DNA from: JAGNGI01 sp035448825
GTDB lineage: Bacteria; Fidelibacterota; UBA2242
Direction: 5' to 3'
Length of the DNA stretch: 15,661 nt
Assembly (NCBI GenBank): GCA_035448825.1
Contig: DAOTJS010000030.1
Coordinates: 1-15,661, forward strand
The first letter of the stretch is position 1. Each line of letters starts with the position of its first letter. Position numbers and translations under genes: made by a program. A model generated the notes under the pieces. It was given only the letters and a program-made list of their open reading frames with translations, made no database searches and was not told the DNA's origin. Below are positions 7,082 to 15,249 of the stretch, in pieces.

Positions 7082-7351
7082 TTGTTAATTCTTTTTACTG
7101 GATTTACTTTTCCGATTATTCTTAAGCCATTCTATTACATCTGGATGACTTTTGCGAATATTTTGGGGTGGATAACAACCAGACTCATATTAGGGATTTT
7201 ATTTTATGCCATTTTAACGCTAATTGGTTTAACTTTGAAGTTATTTGGGAAACATTTCTTAAATATAAAATGGAGAGATAAATCGGATTCATACTGGAAT
7301 TATCGTAAAATTGAAACAATTGACCACAAAAATTATGAGAATCAATTTTAA
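7082..7351 (+). pseudogene. SxtJ-family membrane protein, 5'-truncated at the IS982 end
   Basis: The 89 readable residues match the C-terminal part of the small SxtJ membrane family: PIILKPFYYIWMTFANILGW, TRLILGILFYAILTLIGL, KLFGKHFLN, then SYWNYRK and a terminal ENQF. Two membrane segments remain. Full members are about 130 residues and begin with a further helix that is missing here. The frame is open only from a TTG at 7082, five bases after the right IS repeat, without a proper ribosome binding site. The 5' end was therefore probably lost when the IS inserted or by a later adjacent deletion. In other genomes this gene follows an O-carbamoyltransferase, absent here. It may still be translated from an internal start, but function is doubtful. 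Confidence 0.75.
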
Positions 7352-7376
7352 TATAAAGTAAAGGAAAATTACAATA

Positions 7377-7535
7377 ATGAGTAAGGTGTCTATAATTCGT
7401 GAATTTTGGGATTTTATGAAAGTACGTAAAAAGTGGTGGCTAGGTCCTATCATTGATTTTTTACTACTACTAGGTTTCATCATTATATTAACCGAAGGTT
7501 CAGCGATTGCTCCCTTTATTTATTCTCTTTTCTAG
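7377..7535 (+). CDS. DUF5989-family small membrane protein (52 aa)
   Basis: A 52-codon gene from ATG 7377 to TAG 7533-7535, with an AAGGA site about ten bases upstream. The product starts MSKVSIIREFWDFMKVRKKW, then W-L-G-P, one membrane helix, and ends TEGSAIAPFIYSLF. This is the layout of DUF5989 proteins: a short amphipathic start, K-K-W-W-L, one helix and a conserved SA.APFIY.LF tail. The family sits directly after SxtJ-like genes in carbamoyltransferase clusters, and that order is kept here 25 bases downstream of the sxtJ remnant. Its role is unknown; it may help anchor or assemble the carbamoyltransferase at the membrane. Confidence 0.83.
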   Translation: MSKVSIIREFWDFMKVRKKWWLGPIIDFLLLLGFIIILTEGSAIAPFIYSLF

Positions 7536-7674
7536 ATGTTCAAATTTATTTTTTTATGAGAAATTCTCTTGCTTGCTATTATTTTCGCTATAAAAACAAT
7601 TTTCTAATTACTGACAAATTTGTATTAACGGATGTTTAATTGGTGATAATCTAAACTGCTGAATAATTTTATAA

Positions 7675-9021
7675 ATGAATTCAATCCCGAGAAATAATCA
7701 TCGAAAAAGCAGAATTATTACGGTATTTTTGCTAATCACTACACTACCGGCGTTAATCATGTGCGCGCAGAATCAAATCGGTGATTCTGACTTGACTTTT
7801 GTCGAAGAGCATGGCAACCTTACAGTCAGTGGAAATCGCATTGTAGATCAAAATGGTGATCCGATTGTATTACGCGGAATGAGTCTCTTCTGGAGCCAAT
7901 GGATGGGAAAATACTACAATTACAATTGTATTGAATGGCTTCGAGATGACTGGAAATGCACCGTTGTCCGGGCGGCAATGGGTATCGAATCGGGTGGTTA
8001 TTTGAACAATCCCGCAAGCGAAAAGGCAAAAATCGTGACCGTCATCGAGGCTTGTATTGATTTAGGAATTTATGTCATTGTGGATTGGCATGATCATAAT
8101 GCTCATGAACACCAGTCTCAGGCGATTGCTTTCTTTCAGGAAATTGCCACCGATTACGGTGACTATCCCAATGTGATTTACGAAATTTTTAACGAACCAG
8201 AACAAGATGATTGGAAAACCGTAGTAAAGCCTTATTCGAATGCCGTCGTTGACTCAATCAGAGCAATTGATCCTGACAATTTGATTGTAGTTGGAACACC
8301 GACCTGGTCGCAAGATGTGGACGTTGCCTCTCTGAATCCGCTCGCGCAGAATAATATCGCCTATGCCTTGCATTTTTATGCGGCGTATCAGTATCATAAA
8401 CAAACCTTGCGCAATAAGGCGACAACGGCATTAAATAACGGGATTGCGCTTTTTGTGACGGAATTCGGAACTGTTTTGAATACCGGCGATGGTCCGATTG
8501 ATACCGCCGAAACCCGCTTATGGATGAATTTCATGGAAAAAAATCAGATTAGCTGGTGCAACTGGTCAATTGCCGATAAAAACGAAACCTCAGCCGCCTT
8601 AAAACCAGGCGCGTCGGCTAACGGCGGCTGGTCAGTATCCGAAATTTCTGAGTCGGGATTATTAATCAGGGATTATATCATCAAGGGTAATACCAAACAA
8701 ACTAATCTAGTTGAAAAAACACAACTTACTCCAGTCGGGTTTATCTTAGATCAAAATTATCCAAATCCCTTCAATTCTTCTACCCGGATAAGCTTCGAAT
8801 TACCGGTTAGCGCCGGCGTTAATCTTGGTGTTTATGATTTATGCGGTAATTTGATTTGTACTTTGGTAGATAAAGTGTTTCCAGCCGGACGATACCAAAC
8901 TACCTGGGAAACAGACATCGCGAGTGGCAAAATTGCCGGTGGAATATATCTATTGCGACTTTCAGCCGATTCCGAAATTGGAGCGACTTCAATTTCCCGA
9001 AAATTATTACTTATAAAATGA
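7675..9021 (+). CDS. Secreted GH5 endo-beta-1,4-glucanase with T9SS sorting domain
   Basis: Cleaves internal beta-1,4 links of cellulose or related glucans outside the cell. Residues 1 to about 31 form a signal peptide. Residues 45-340 are a GH5 barrel, probably the GH5_2 (Cel5A) type: G-N-R-I-V-D-Q-N-G-D-P start, Arg99 in VVRAAMG, WHDH (138-141), acid/base Glu174 in IFNEPE, His233 in ALHFY, nucleophile Glu263 in VTEFGT, and Trp297. A linker leads to a C-terminal type A sorting domain (354-448) with QNYPNPFN and the terminal KLLLIK, which directs export and surface attachment through the type IX system. The stop is TGA. No Shine-Dalgarno is visible, but the start is kept because it supplies the signal peptide. 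First gene of the sugar cluster, 43 bases before GH3. Confidence 0.93.
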   Translation: MNSIPRNNHRKSRIITVFLLITTLPALIMCAQNQIGDSDLTFVEEHGNLTVSGNRIVDQNGDPIVLRGMSLFWSQWMGKYYNYNCIEWLRDDWKCTVVRAAMGIESGGYLNNPASEKAKIVTVIEACIDLGIYVIVDWHDHNAHEHQSQAIAFFQEIATDYGDYPNVIYEIFNEPEQDDWKTVVKPYSNAVVDSIRAIDPDNLIVVGTPTWSQDVDVASLNPLAQNNIAYALHFYAAYQYHKQTLRNKATTALNNGIALFVTEFGTVLNTGDGPIDTAETRLWMNFMEKNQISWCNWSIADKNETSAALKPGASANGGWSVSEISESGLLIRDYIIKGNTKQTNLVEKTQLTPVGFILDQNYPNPFNSSTRISFELPVSAGVNLGVYDLCGNLICTLVDKVFPAGRYQTTWETDIASGKIAGGIYLLRLSADSEIGATSISRKLLLIK

Positions 9022-9064
9022 GACCAAGAGGATAAATTGAACCAAATTAATTACAGGAGTTACA

Positions 9065-11200
9065 ATGCGCAAAACATGCTTAAATGGGTTCTTATGCTTG
9101 ATAATTTTGCTAAACCTATTCGTAACCAATAATCATTTGCTCAGTCAGGAATTAACTCGAGATATGGAAACGTTTCAACCCTTATCCTATGCCGAAGCAG
9201 ACCGATTAGCCGATTCGGTTTTGGCCCAAATGACCTTAGATGAAAAAATTGCTTTGATTGGCGGTGATAAGTACTTCTTTATTCGAGCGATACCGCGTCT
9301 GAACCTTTCGGAAATTTATATGTCAGACGCGACGCAGGGTATCCATATCCGTCAGAGCTTTAATGAGATTGATCTCTCGGACTATCAACCGGAAAAATCA
9401 ACAGCCTTTCCCTGTCCAATCTCATTAGCCGCCACCTGGAATCGCGATCTGGCATATCAATACGCCCGGGCGATCGGAGAAGAGTGTAGAAACGCCAACA
9501 TTGGTGTTTTACTTGGCCCGGGGATGAATATTTATCGCCAGTCCCAGTGCGGTCGCAATTTCGAGTATTTTGGCGAAGATCCCTATTTAGCGGCGCGAAT
9601 GATCGAGAATTATGTACAGGGAGTCCAGAGCACTGGAACCGTGGCTACCTTAAAACATTTCCTGGCCAATAATACCGAATATTATCGGAAGAAAAGCAAC
9701 TCGATCGTTGATGAACGAACTTTGCATGAAATTTATACACCTGCTTTCAAAGCCGGGATCGAAGCCGGCGCAAAGGCGGTTATGACTTCTTATAATTTGT
9801 TAAATGGCGAATGGTGCGGAGAAAGCGCTTATGTCATTAATTATCTTCTAAGAAATCAGATAGGATTTCAGTGGCTGGTAATGACCGATTGGTGGTCGGT
9901 TTATAACGGTGAGAAACTGGCTAAATCCGGTCAAGACCTGGAAATGCCATTTGCAATTGCACTGGAAAATGTACATCAGCTTATTGAGGATAATAAAGTG
10001 CAAGTTAGTGACCTAGACCGAATGGCGAAAAGCATCTTGCGTACCTGTTTTGCTATGAAATTATATGATCGGTCACGCACAACGGCAGAAGACAATTTCT
10101 ATGAAGCCCATGAAAATATTGCCTTGCAAACTGCCCGAGAAGGAATAGTATTACTAAAAAACGAAAACAACATTTTGCCGGTAAAAGATCAGGTGAAAAA
10201 TATCTTAGTTACCGGCGATTGTGTCAAAAAATTAGCCGTTGGTGGTGGTTCGGCCTATGTCGAAGGCTACAACAATCGCCTGATGATTTCTGAGTTGCAG
10301 AAAGTTTTTGGCAATCGGATAAAATATGTTAAAAATCCTACTGTAAAACAGATCAAATCCGCCCAATTGGTGCTGTGCAATGTAGGAACAAGTGATAGCG
10401 AAGGCTGGGATCGCCCATTTGAATTGCCGGATGATCAAGAGCAGAAAGTTCTAAAATGTGTCAATAATAATCCGAACACGGTCGTTATTGTGACCTCGGG
10501 AAGCGGAATACGTATGACCGGCTGGAACGAGAAAGCCAAAGCAATCATCTATGCCTGGTATCCCGGGCAGATTGGCAATCAAGCCTTGGCTGAAATTTTA
10601 GTCGGTAAGGTTAATCCTTCTGGAAAGTTACCCATCACAATTGAAAAGGAGTTCAAAGATTCACCGGGTTACGGATATATTCCGGAAGGCGAATCGCTTT
10701 ATTACGACTGGAACATTGCAGGTGAAAGGGAGCATCCGGTATATGATGTTCGGTATAAAGAAGGAATATTTATTGGGTATCGCTGGTATGAATCCCAGAA
10801 AATCGAACCGCTTTATCCCTTTGGACACGGTCTGTCGTTTACATCGTTTTCTTACAGCGATTTGCAAGTAATACCCGATAAATTTTCCGAAGTTGATACC
10901 GTTTCAGTTACCTTTTCGGTTAAAAATGGGGGTAAGTGCCCAGGCGCCGAAATTGTCCAACTATATGTTAGTGATCTTGAATCATCTTTACCTCGCCCGC
11001 CGAAGGAATTGAAAGGTTTTCAGAAAATAGTGTTAGAGCCGGGTGAAATTAAAGCGGTAACCTTGAAATTAAGCCAAAAGGATTTTGCCTTCTGGAGTCC
11101 TGCAATTAAAAATTGGACGACTGAAAAGGGAAAATTTGTTATATTGATAGGTTCATCGTCACAAGATATTAGACTTTCCAAAGAGATCGAACTATTATAA
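9065..11200 (+). CDS. Exported GH3 beta-glucosidase
   Basis: Removes terminal glucose from beta-linked oligosaccharides. The 711 residues include a signal peptide (1 to about 28, ending near LLSQ), an N-terminal barrel with KHFLANN (197-203) and nucleophile Asp275 in VMTDWWS, an alpha/beta sandwich beginning near residue 355 (AREGIVLLKN), a candidate acid/base Glu446 in SEGWDR, and a C-terminal fibronectin III-like domain from about 611. PFGHGLSFTSF marks the join. This layout is typical of bacterial beta-glucosidases of 700-800 residues. No sorting domain is present, so it is probably periplasmic. AGGAG sits five bases before the ATG. It follows GH5 closely and precedes the cellobiose phosphorylase by 66 bases, which suggests an operon. 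Exact linkage preference is open. Confidence 0.93.
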   Translation: MRKTCLNGFLCLIILLNLFVTNNHLLSQELTRDMETFQPLSYAEADRLADSVLAQMTLDEKIALIGGDKYFFIRAIPRLNLSEIYMSDATQGIHIRQSFNEIDLSDYQPEKSTAFPCPISLAATWNRDLAYQYARAIGEECRNANIGVLLGPGMNIYRQSQCGRNFEYFGEDPYLAARMIENYVQGVQSTGTVATLKHFLANNTEYYRKKSNSIVDERTLHEIYTPAFKAGIEAGAKAVMTSYNLLNGEWCGESAYVINYLLRNQIGFQWLVMTDWWSVYNGEKLAKSGQDLEMPFAIALENVHQLIEDNKVQVSDLDRMAKSILRTCFAMKLYDRSRTTAEDNFYEAHENIALQTAREGIVLLKNENNILPVKDQVKNILVTGDCVKKLAVGGGSAYVEGYNNRLMISELQKVFGNRIKYVKNPTVKQIKSAQLVLCNVGTSDSEGWDRPFELPDDQEQKVLKCVNNNPNTVVIVTSGSGIRMTGWNEKAKAIIYAWYPGQIGNQALAEILVGKVNPSGKLPITIEKEFKDSPGYGYIPEGESLYYDWNIAGEREHPVYDVRYKEGIFIGYRWYESQKIEPLYPFGHGLSFTSFSYSDLQVIPDKFSEVDTVSVTFSVKNGGKCPGAEIVQLYVSDLESSLPRPPKELKGFQKIVLEPGEIKAVTLKLSQKDFAFWSPAIKNWTTEKGKFVILIGSSSQDIRLSKEIELL

Positions 11201-11266
11201 ATTCTAAAAGTATAAACGTTTCGATTATTGGGATATTACGTGTAAGGATATTTTAGGAGATTAGTT

Positions 11267-13705
11267 TTGAAATTCGGTCATTTTAACGATCAAGACAGGG
11301 AATATATTATCACGACGCCGGAAACCCCTTATCCCTGGATCAATTATCTCGGCAGTCAGGATTTTTTTTCCATCATTTCGCATACCGGCGGTGGCTATAG
11401 TTTTCATCGCGACGCTCGCCTCCGGCGCATAACGCGCTACCGTTATAATAATTCCACTTTGGATGACAACGGTAAATTCTTTTACATCAACGATAATGGC
11501 GATGTTTGGAATCCCGGCTGGAAACCGGTTAAGAAAGCGCTCGATTTTTATGAATGTCGCCACGGATTAGGTTATACCCGCATTTCCGGTCAGCGCAATG
11601 ATATTTTAGCTGAGGTTCTGGCTTTTGTGCCTATGAATTTCGACGGTGAGGTTCAGCAAGTTACCTTGAAAAATACCGGTACTTCCGTCAAGGAAATCAA
11701 ACTTTTTTCCTATGTAGAATTTTGCTTGTGGAATGCCTGGGAAGATATGACTAATTTTCAGCGCACCTTCTCGATCGGTAGAGCGGAAGCGATCGGTAGC
11801 ACAATTTTGCATTTTACCGATTATAAAGATCGTCGCAATCATTTTGCATTTTATTCGGTCAACGCCCCGATTGATGGTTTTGACTGTGACAAAGAATCCT
11901 TTATGGGATTGCATAATGGGCCACACGAGCCGGTAGCCGTGTTCGAGGGCAAAACTCGCAATTCGGTGGCTTTTGGCTGGTCGCCGGTAGCCGTCCATCA
12001 AATTGAGGTTAAGCTCAATCCTGGCGAATCGAAAAGTTTCAATTTTATCCTCGGATATGTAGAATACCCCGAAACTGAAAAGTTTACTGCCGACGGCAAA
12101 ATCAATTTGACCAAAGTGCGTCAGATGCAATCTCGCTTCGAATCGCCGGAAAGTGTGACAAAGGCTATGAACGATTTACGCGAATTCTGGGATGGTTTAT
12201 TATCGGTTTTTCAAGTCCAAACCGGCGAGGAAAAGATTGACCGGATTGTCAATATCTGGAATCAATATCAATGTATGGTTACGTTCAATATGTCGCGTAG
12301 CGCATCTTATTTTGAGTCCGGAATTGGACGAGGAATGGGATTTCGTGATTCCAGTCAGGACTTGCTCGGCTTCGTTCATCAGATTCCGGAGCGAGCGCGG
12401 GAACGTTTGCTCGATATTGCGGCAACTCAGTTACCGGACGGTGGTGCTTATCATCAATATCAGCCACTAAGCAAGCGAGGCAATTATGAAGTGGGCGACA
12501 ATTTTAATGACGACCCGCTCTGGCTAATCTGTGGAGTTGTGGCTTATTTGAGAGAAACCGGCGATTTTGCGATATTGGACGAATCGGTACCATTCGATAA
12601 TGATCCGAATAATCAAGCCAGCCTGTTCGAACATCTCAAGCGTTCTTTTTATCATGTGGTAAATAATCTTGGACCTCATAAACTTCCGCTAATCGGGCGC
12701 GCCGACTGGAACGATTGCCTTAATCTGAATATTTTTAACACTGATCCGGATCAGTCTTTTCAAACCGGTCCATTAAAAACCGACGGTAAAACTGCTGAAT
12801 CTATTATGATTGCCGGGGCATTTGTTCTATATGGTCAGGAGTTCGTTGAACTTTGTGAATTTCTGGGAAAAATGGATGAAGCCACTGAAGCCCGCCAGCA
12901 TATTGATGAAATGAAAAAAAGCATTGACCGATTCGGCTGGGATGGTGAATGGTTTTTGCGCGCTTATGATGCTTTTGGAAGGAAAGTCGGCAGTCAGGAA
13001 AATGAGGAAGGCAAAATTTTCATCGAATCGCAGGGATTCTGTTGTATGGCAGAGATCGGCAAGGAAGACGGCCGGATGCAAAAAGCGCTCGATTCCGTGA
13101 AAAAATACCTCGATTGTGAATTTGGAATTGTTTTGCAAAATCCGGCTTACACGAAATATTACATCGAATTAGGTGAGATTTCGACTTACATTCCCGGCTA
13201 TAAAGAAAACGCCGGAATATTTTGCCATAACAATCCCTGGATTATGATTGCCGAAACCAAATTAGGTCGCGGCGAGCAGGCATTTGAATATTGGCGTAAA
13301 ATCTGCCCATCATTTCTCGAAGATATTAGCGATTTGCATCGTACCGAGCCGTATGTCTATGCTCAGATGATCGCCGGTAAAGATGCCTATAAACCGGGCG
13401 AAGCTAAGAATTCCTGGCTGACCGGCACGGCGGCCTGGAATTTTCTAGCGATTTCGCAATACATTCTTGGGATTCGCCCACAATTTGACGGTTTGCTGAT
13501 TGAGCCCTGCCTACCTTCCGATTGGAAAGGTTTTACCGTGCGTCGCCTTTTTCGAGGGAAAACTTTAAATATAGAAGTGAGAAATTTCGCCGGAGTACAA
13601 AAAGGTGTGCGGCGATTGACTTTAAACAGTGAAGAATTGAATAACAATCTAATTCCTTGTTCTAAACTGAAAAATACTAATGAAATAATCGTAGATATGG
13701 GTTAA
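11267..13705 (+). CDS. GH94 cellobiose phosphorylase (TTG start)
   Basis: Splits cellobiose with phosphate into alpha-glucose 1-phosphate and glucose in the cytoplasm, saving one ATP per disaccharide. The 812 residues have the usual length and no signal peptide. The N-terminus MKFGHFND...REYIIT, then PYPWINYLG and GGGYSFHRDARLRR, is characteristic of true cellobiose phosphorylases. Later blocks are RDSSQD (360-365), GRADWNDCLN (477-486, holding the general-acid Asp) and GTAAWNFLAIS (720-730). The start is TTG at 11267, supported by AGGAG eight bases upstream and by the family's conserved first residues. It lies between GH3 and the sugar symporter. Chitobiose or laminaribiose phosphorylase is less likely given the N-terminal match. 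Confidence 0.94.
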   Translation: MKFGHFNDQDREYIITTPETPYPWINYLGSQDFFSIISHTGGGYSFHRDARLRRITRYRYNNSTLDDNGKFFYINDNGDVWNPGWKPVKKALDFYECRHGLGYTRISGQRNDILAEVLAFVPMNFDGEVQQVTLKNTGTSVKEIKLFSYVEFCLWNAWEDMTNFQRTFSIGRAEAIGSTILHFTDYKDRRNHFAFYSVNAPIDGFDCDKESFMGLHNGPHEPVAVFEGKTRNSVAFGWSPVAVHQIEVKLNPGESKSFNFILGYVEYPETEKFTADGKINLTKVRQMQSRFESPESVTKAMNDLREFWDGLLSVFQVQTGEEKIDRIVNIWNQYQCMVTFNMSRSASYFESGIGRGMGFRDSSQDLLGFVHQIPERARERLLDIAATQLPDGGAYHQYQPLSKRGNYEVGDNFNDDPLWLICGVVAYLRETGDFAILDESVPFDNDPNNQASLFEHLKRSFYHVVNNLGPHKLPLIGRADWNDCLNLNIFNTDPDQSFQTGPLKTDGKTAESIMIAGAFVLYGQEFVELCEFLGKMDEATEARQHIDEMKKSIDRFGWDGEWFLRAYDAFGRKVGSQENEEGKIFIESQGFCCMAEIGKEDGRMQKALDSVKKYLDCEFGIVLQNPAYTKYYIELGEISTYIPGYKENAGIFCHNNPWIMIAETKLGRGEQAFEYWRKICPSFLEDISDLHRTEPYVYAQMIAGKDAYKPGEAKNSWLTGTAAWNFLAISQYILGIRPQFDGLLIEPCLPSDWKGFTVRRLFRGKTLNIEVRNFAGVQKGVRRLTLNSEELNNNLIPCSKLKNTNEIIVDMG

Positions 13706-13809
13706 AAATTCAAAAATAAGACCGACTTTTAGGGGGAAATAAATTGACTCTATAAAATGGAGTGAAATAAAGATATTACGGGGTAAAATTTTAAAAATAG
13801 GAGAGGACA
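13706..13809 (+). promoter_or_regulatory. Gap between GH94 and the symporter, possible internal promoter
   Basis: The 104-base AT-rich gap is the longest in the sugar cluster. It contains TTGACT at about 13744 but no good -10 box at the right distance, so an internal promoter is only possible. It ends with a strong AGGAGAGG ribosome binding site just before the symporter ATG. Confidence 0.2.
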
Positions 13810-15219
13810 ATGGCTAAATACCTTACCTTACGTGAAAAAATCGCATACGGTTTCGGCGATCTGGCGTCAGTGCTGTACTGGCAGACTTTTATGTTGTATT
13901 TCACATATTTTTACACGGATGTTTTCCTGATTCCGGCAGGCGTAGCGGCGACAATGTTCCTTGTCAGCCGGGTCTGGGATGGTGTTAATGACCCGCTGAT
14001 GGGCATTATAGCTGATCGTACCCATACCCGTTGGGGAAAATTCAGACCGTATTTACTGTGGTTTTGCGTACCTCTTGCGGTAGCAGGTGTTTTTACATTC
14101 AGCGTACCTAACTTCGGGATGACCGGTAAAATCGTCTATGCTTATGTGACTTTTATCCTGATTATGATGCTTTACACGGCTATTAATATTCCATACACAG
14201 CGTTGCTAGGAGTAATTTCACCGGATTCCGATGAACGCACCTCCGTTTCATCGATCAAATTTATGTTTGCGTTTGCCGCCGGGGTTATTGTGTCAGCGAC
14301 GCTTCTGCCAATGGTGAAGACGCTCGGTAAAGGCAACGAAGCGCGCGGTTGGCAATTATCCTTTGTGATTTATGGAATTGCGGCAATTATCTTTTTCTTG
14401 ATTGCATTTAAAGGCACGCGTGAACGCGTCCAGCCGCCTAAGTCGCAAAAATCATCGGTGAAAAAAGATTTATACGAGTTAGTAACGAATTCTCCCTGGT
14501 TGATTCTACTTTTTACAACGATAACTTTTATTCTTTTCGTTGCAGTTAGAAGTAGTGTGACAGTTCATTATTTTAAATATATTGTTGGAACGCGAGAGAT
14601 TTCGCTCCCGTTTTTCAAAAACATGACCTGGGAATTCGAAACCCTGACCTCAGCTTTTAATACCGTCGGCCAGATTTCATCATTAATCGGGGTTTTATTA
14701 ATTAGCTGGGTTGCTAAAAAAGTGGGGAAAAAGCCAGCTTTTATGATCATTTTTGTCATTGCAATTTTTAGTACCGGTATCTTTTATTTTCTTTCGCCGG
14801 AGCAAATCGGGTTGATTTTCTTGTTCCAGATTATCGGTTCGTTGACCGGCGGGCCGCTGAGTGTTTTGATTTGGGCAATGTATGCGGATACGGCTGATTA
14901 TGCGGAGTGGAAAAATGGCAGGCGGGCGACCGGGTTGGTATTTTCGGCCTCGACGATGTCGCAGAAGCTCGGCTGGGCATTTGGCGCTTTTGTCGCTCTC
15001 AACTTAATGTCGCGGCTGGGATTTATGCCGAATCAAGCCCAGACGCCACAAAGTTTGCAAGGTTTGCGTTTGCTATTCAGTCTGATTCCGGCGGGATTTG
15101 GTATTTTGGCGTTGGTAATTGTATCATTTTATCCTTTAAATAATAAGCGGATGGCGGTTATTGGAGCTGATTTGAAAGAGCGTCGGGCTCAAAGTGGAGA
15201 AGAAATAGCCCTAGCTTAA
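13810..15219 (+). CDS. GPH-family sugar:cation symporter (MelB-like MFS transporter)
   Basis: Imports a glycoside with Na+ or H+ across the inner membrane. The 469-residue protein has about 12 membrane segments. It begins LTLREKIAYGFGDLAS, the usual GPH start, with the signature V-S-R-V-W-D-G-V-N-D-P-L-M-G (about 52-65) followed by ADRTHTRWGKFRPYLLW. The second half carries YADTADYAEWKNGRRATG, another GPH landmark. The strong AGGAGAGG site lies three to ten bases before the ATG. Its place between cellobiose phosphorylase and GH130 suggests it carries cellobiose, mannobiose, mannosylglucose or a mixture. No SusC/SusD pair is present, so outer-membrane passage must be handled elsewhere. Confidence 0.92.
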   Translation: MAKYLTLREKIAYGFGDLASVLYWQTFMLYFTYFYTDVFLIPAGVAATMFLVSRVWDGVNDPLMGIIADRTHTRWGKFRPYLLWFCVPLAVAGVFTFSVPNFGMTGKIVYAYVTFILIMMLYTAINIPYTALLGVISPDSDERTSVSSIKFMFAFAAGVIVSATLLPMVKTLGKGNEARGWQLSFVIYGIAAIIFFLIAFKGTRERVQPPKSQKSSVKKDLYELVTNSPWLILLFTTITFILFVAVRSSVTVHYFKYIVGTREISLPFFKNMTWEFETLTSAFNTVGQISSLIGVLLISWVAKKVGKKPAFMIIFVIAIFSTGIFYFLSPEQIGLIFLFQIIGSLTGGPLSVLIWAMYADTADYAEWKNGRRATGLVFSASTMSQKLGWAFGAFVALNLMSRLGFMPNQAQTPQSLQGLRLLFSLIPAGFGILALVIVSFYPLNNKRMAVIGADLKERRAQSGEEIALA

Positions 15220-15249
15220 AGCATTTTTAAATGGGAAAGGAATTTCAAA

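Noticed and set aside
7636..7674. A later start codon for the GH5 gene because no Shine-Dalgarno is visible
   Set aside because: The next in-frame ATG (residue 29) would remove the signal peptide, which a protein with a type IX sorting domain needs.
11606..12130. A 174-codon minus-strand ORF inside the cellobiose phosphorylase gene
   Set aside because: It lies wholly antisense to a strongly conserved GH94 gene and shows no family features; it is a codon-usage shadow.
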